Assembly: GCA_021740385.1 (NCBI GenBank)
Contig: JAIOZY010000015.1
Span: forward strand, 16,694 to 80,693
From: Prolixibacteraceae bacterium
GTDB lineage: Bacteria; Bacteroidota; Bacteroidia; Bacteroidales; Prolixibacteraceae
Direction of reading: 5' to 3'
DNA length: 64,000 bases
Below, piece by piece: positions 62,094 through 64,000 of the stretch. The translations under genes were made by a program, and so were the position numbers. Below the pieces are notes generated by a model. It ran no database searches, was not told the DNA's origin, and was given only the letters and a program-made list of their open reading frames with translations. How positions within the stretch are numbered: position 1 is the first letter of the stretch; every line of letters starts with the position of its first letter.

Positions 62094-62813
62094 TCAGTCC
62101 ACAGATCCGCCGGTTGGCGGACAAGTTACACAGATAGACACAGATATAATTAGCAAAAATTCCACAGAAATTATTATACAGATTAATCCATGAATTAATA
62201 GTTCAAAAAAAATGAATCATTCGTGTGCATCCGTGTGCATCCGTGGACAAGAAAACTTTGCCGAAGGCAAAAAAAAGAAAAGTCCACAGATGGACACAGA
62301 TAGACACAGATAATAATTTCTTTAAAAATTTGCTGTTCGTTATATCAGCGTTCACTAACACCGCGCTTGCGCCACCGCACGCTGTCGCCGTAGCGTGGTG
62401 ACCATGCTTAATATTAAAACAAAACAGGGCTTCAGCCCCAACCGCTTCCAACACAAAATAATGATTAACTAATCTATTTGCCGAAGGCAAAAACATCTGT
62501 GTAACTTGTCCGACAACTGGCGGATTTGTGTGCATCCGTGGACAATAAAATTTTGCCGAAGGCAAATAAAGAAAAAGTCCACAGATGGACACAGATAAAC
62601 ACTGATTAAAATTTGAGACACAAATAGCAAAAACAACACAAGTGCATCATTGAATAATTTAAGCTTCCGAAAAAAAATCATCCGTTTGCATTTGTGTGCA
62701 TCCGTGGACAATAAATACTTTGCCCAAGGCAAAAAAATCTTAACCGAAATTTATACAAAAAAGGGCTGTTTTATTCAGGCCTTTTACTATTTTGGCCCTA
62801 TAGTTTTTTACTT
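62094..62813. repeat. 720-base non-coding repeat nest
   Basis: The spacer between galK and the phosphatase gene is built of repeats. A unit with GTGTGCATCCGTGGACAA, then a TTTGCCGAAGGCAAA hairpin, occurs around 62223-62312, 62520-62611 and 62682-62738; the first two also carry GTCCACAGATGGACACAGATA. The hairpin word occurs at 62257, 62477 and 62552, and with one change at 62719. The left end (62096-62146) repeats part of 62497-62525 in inverted orientation. A separate structured, GC-rich block lies at about 62331-62460. No ORF is convincing. Such repeats are scattered through genomes of this phylum (recollection). Confidence 0.75.
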
Positions 62814-63725
62814 ATGTACGATATCGTTGGCGACATTCACGGGCATTATTCCTTACTGGTAAAAATGCTCAGGAAACTGGGGTATAAAAAATCCGGAAAA
62901 GCATTCAAACATCCCGAACGGAAAATGATTTTCACGGGCGACTACATTAACCGGGGGCCACAAATACGCGACACCATTAACCTGATAAGGCACATGGTCG
63001 ACAACGGCGATGCCCTTGCCATACTGGGAAACCATGAGTTGAATGCCATTTTGTACTTCACGCTCGACAAAACGGGAAAGTTTTTTCATAAACACATTGC
63101 ACGCTACAAGTTGCCCCTGATTAAAACCCTTTATGAATACGAAAACGACCTTGTCAACCTGAAAGACACCGTTAAATGGTTCCGTACCCTCCCACTCTGC
63201 CTCGACCTTGAAAAAATACGGATTGTGCACGGGGCATGGATCGATGAAAACATTTCAACCATAGAAAGTTTCAGGCAGGGCGAAACAAAACTCAAAAAAA
63301 AGTTTCTGAAAGCATACATTCAAAACCCCGGGCTGAACAAGGCTGTGAACCAAACCGTGAAAGGACTCGAACTGGAACTCCCCAAAGACCTGATCATAAA
63401 AGATCACAAAGGCCTTTCACACAGGCGTTTCAGAATTAAATGGTGGGAAAGTTTAGCGGGAAAAACTTTCCGGGATGCTTCATTTGGGAACCGTTTTCTG
63501 TTGCCTGCCTACACAATCCCAAATGAAATCATTCCCCTGATAAAACCATACGGGATCAACGAACCCCCTGTTTTTTTCGGGCATTACTGCCTCGAAAACG
63601 GGCACCTTGTGGTGCAAAAAAACCTTTGCTGTGTCGACCGTTGCGTGGTACGCTCGCAAACCCTTACCGCATACCGCTGGTCGGGCGAAAAAAAGCTGAA
63701 CGATGATAACCTTGTCTTTATTTAA
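62814..63725 (+). CDS. PPP-type metallophosphatase, altered in one core motif
   Basis: The 303-residue protein resembles the bacterial Ser/Thr phosphatase/Ap4A hydrolase group. YDIVGDIHGHYSLL supplies the first metal ligands, FTGDYINRGPQ the second motif, ILGNHELNAI the third, and RIVHGAWID a later histidine. In the second motif the usual GDxxDRG reads GDYINRG, with Asn for the second Asp, which assists the general acid. Activity may be changed. No signal peptide, so it acts in the cytoplasm. It stands alone between two repeat-rich spacers, which hints at a mobile or variable neighbourhood. Confidence 0.85.
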   Translation: MYDIVGDIHGHYSLLVKMLRKLGYKKSGKAFKHPERKMIFTGDYINRGPQIRDTINLIRHMVDNGDALAILGNHELNAILYFTLDKTGKFFHKHIARYKLPLIKTLYEYENDLVNLKDTVKWFRTLPLCLDLEKIRIVHGAWIDENISTIESFRQGETKLKKKFLKAYIQNPGLNKAVNQTVKGLELELPKDLIIKDHKGLSHRRFRIKWWESLAGKTFRDASFGNRFLLPAYTIPNEIIPLIKPYGINEPPVFFGHYCLENGHLVVQKNLCCVDRCVVRSQTLTAYRWSGEKKLNDDNLVFI

Positions 63726-63734
63726 GAACGAATA

Positions 63735-63750
63735 TAGTGTCCGGTAAAAA
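63735..63750 (+). repeat. 16-base dispersed repeat TAGTGTCCGGTAAAAA, copy 2
   Basis: Identical to 14751-14766 and in the same orientation. It begins 9 bases after the phosphatase stop codon. It may be the end of a mobile element (inference), but no transposase is visible. Confidence 0.5.
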
Positions 63751-63797
63751 TTCAAGAATATATTGGGGCATTTGAATAAAACCCTGATTGACAGGCT

Positions 63798-64000
63798 GGG
63801 CTAAAGCCCCTTTTCAAAGATGCGATTCAGTAACCCCAGCCTTAACAGGGTGTGTGAAAATTGGCTGTCTATGAATTGCCATCCCATTTATGGGACGGAT
63901 AAATGATGCTGATCAGCACAGGGCTTTAGCCCAACTGCTTGAATATTTGGGCTAAAGCCCGGCTATAGCATAGGACAGAATTCCGTCGGATAAATCCGAC
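63798..64000. repeat. Cluster of short palindromic repeats at the right edge
   Basis: GGGCTAAAGCCC occurs at 63798-63809 and 63949-63960, and its mirror form GGGCTTTAGCCC at 63921-63932. Other inverted repeats are CCCATTTATGGG near 63882 and GTCGGAT-AA-ATCCGAC at 63985-64000, which runs to the window end. The region is non-coding and looks like a nest of repetitive intergenic palindromes. Confidence 0.7.

Noticed and set aside
62257..62271. TTTGCCGAAGGCAAA as a transcription terminator of galK
   Set aside because: The same hairpin recurs four times in the spacer within larger repeat units and lacks T-runs, so it belongs to the repeat family.
62757..62790. Terminator hairpin just before the phosphatase gene
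   Set aside because: AAGGGCTG and CAGGCCTT pair with a central G-G mismatch and no clear gene upstream needs it; the T-rich tail may simply be promoter sequence.

Overview
The window reads as a chromosomal segment of a Bacteroidota bacterium, probably of the Bacteroidales/Marinilabiliales type (inference). The signs are a SusD-type glycan-binding lipoprotein, an S46 dipeptidyl-peptidase, a GlsA/GlsB-like amino-acid lipid pair, promoters of the TAnnTTTG type, the HDNVD tail on FtsZ, and a MurE with the DNPR motif for meso-diaminopimelate. No rRNA, tRNA, CRISPR array, prophage or intact insertion sequence was seen.

Layout. 1-7127: end of a polysaccharide utilisation locus (truncated SusD, GH115 alpha-glucuronidase, GH9 glycosidase), suggesting use of glucuronoxylan or a related plant polymer. 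7252-9077: an odd cytoplasmic GH16-like protein with helical repeats, followed by a single-domain PAS protein. 9277-14073 (minus): a coupled cluster of YitT membrane protein, patatin-type outer-membrane phospholipase and metallophosphoesterase. 14216-14572: rplS. 14932-32054 (minus): a complete division and cell wall (dcw) cluster, mraZ-rsmH-ftsL-ftsI-murE-mraY-murD-ftsW-murG-murC-ftsQ-ftsA-ftsZ2-ftsZ1-yqeY. It is tightly spaced and mostly translationally coupled, and headed by a repeat array that looks like a MraZ operator. 32355-34212: glsA/glsB-like lipid acyltransferases. 34288-43859 (minus): purF-like gene, SPOR protein, nrdJ, waaA, rnhA, S46 peptidase. 43905-49123 (minus): a giant internally duplicated CPBP protease, rnhB and a glycosyltransferase. 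49340-51444: a flippase and a small membrane zincin. 51550-55588: an SDR, an ATP-grasp/DmpA fusion and a deacetylase-like enzyme, more A/T-rich by eye than their neighbours. 55685-59582 (minus): an [FeFe]-hydrogenase-like/MCP fusion and an acyl-CoA synthetase. 59824-62093: GntR regulator and galactokinase sharing a putative operator. 62094-62813 and 63726-64000: dense non-coding repeats flanking a PPP-type phosphatase.

Most promising signals. (1) Two adjacent ftsZ genes. The second paralogue lacks the usual C-terminal peptide and instead ends in a sequence like the C-terminus of the neighbouring FtsA, suggesting an FtsZ that binds membrane directly. (2) A one-chain fusion of a D-Ala-D-Ala-ligase-like ATP-grasp enzyme with a full-length DmpA-type self-cleaving aminopeptidase, translationally coupled to a histone-deacetylase-fold amidohydrolase; this may be an undescribed ligase/hydrolase/deacetylase system. 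(3) A soluble protein joining ferredoxin clusters, an [FeFe]-hydrogenase-like domain lacking the proton-relay cysteine, a further Fe-S motif and a chemoreceptor signalling domain. All functional statements come from reading motifs without database searches.
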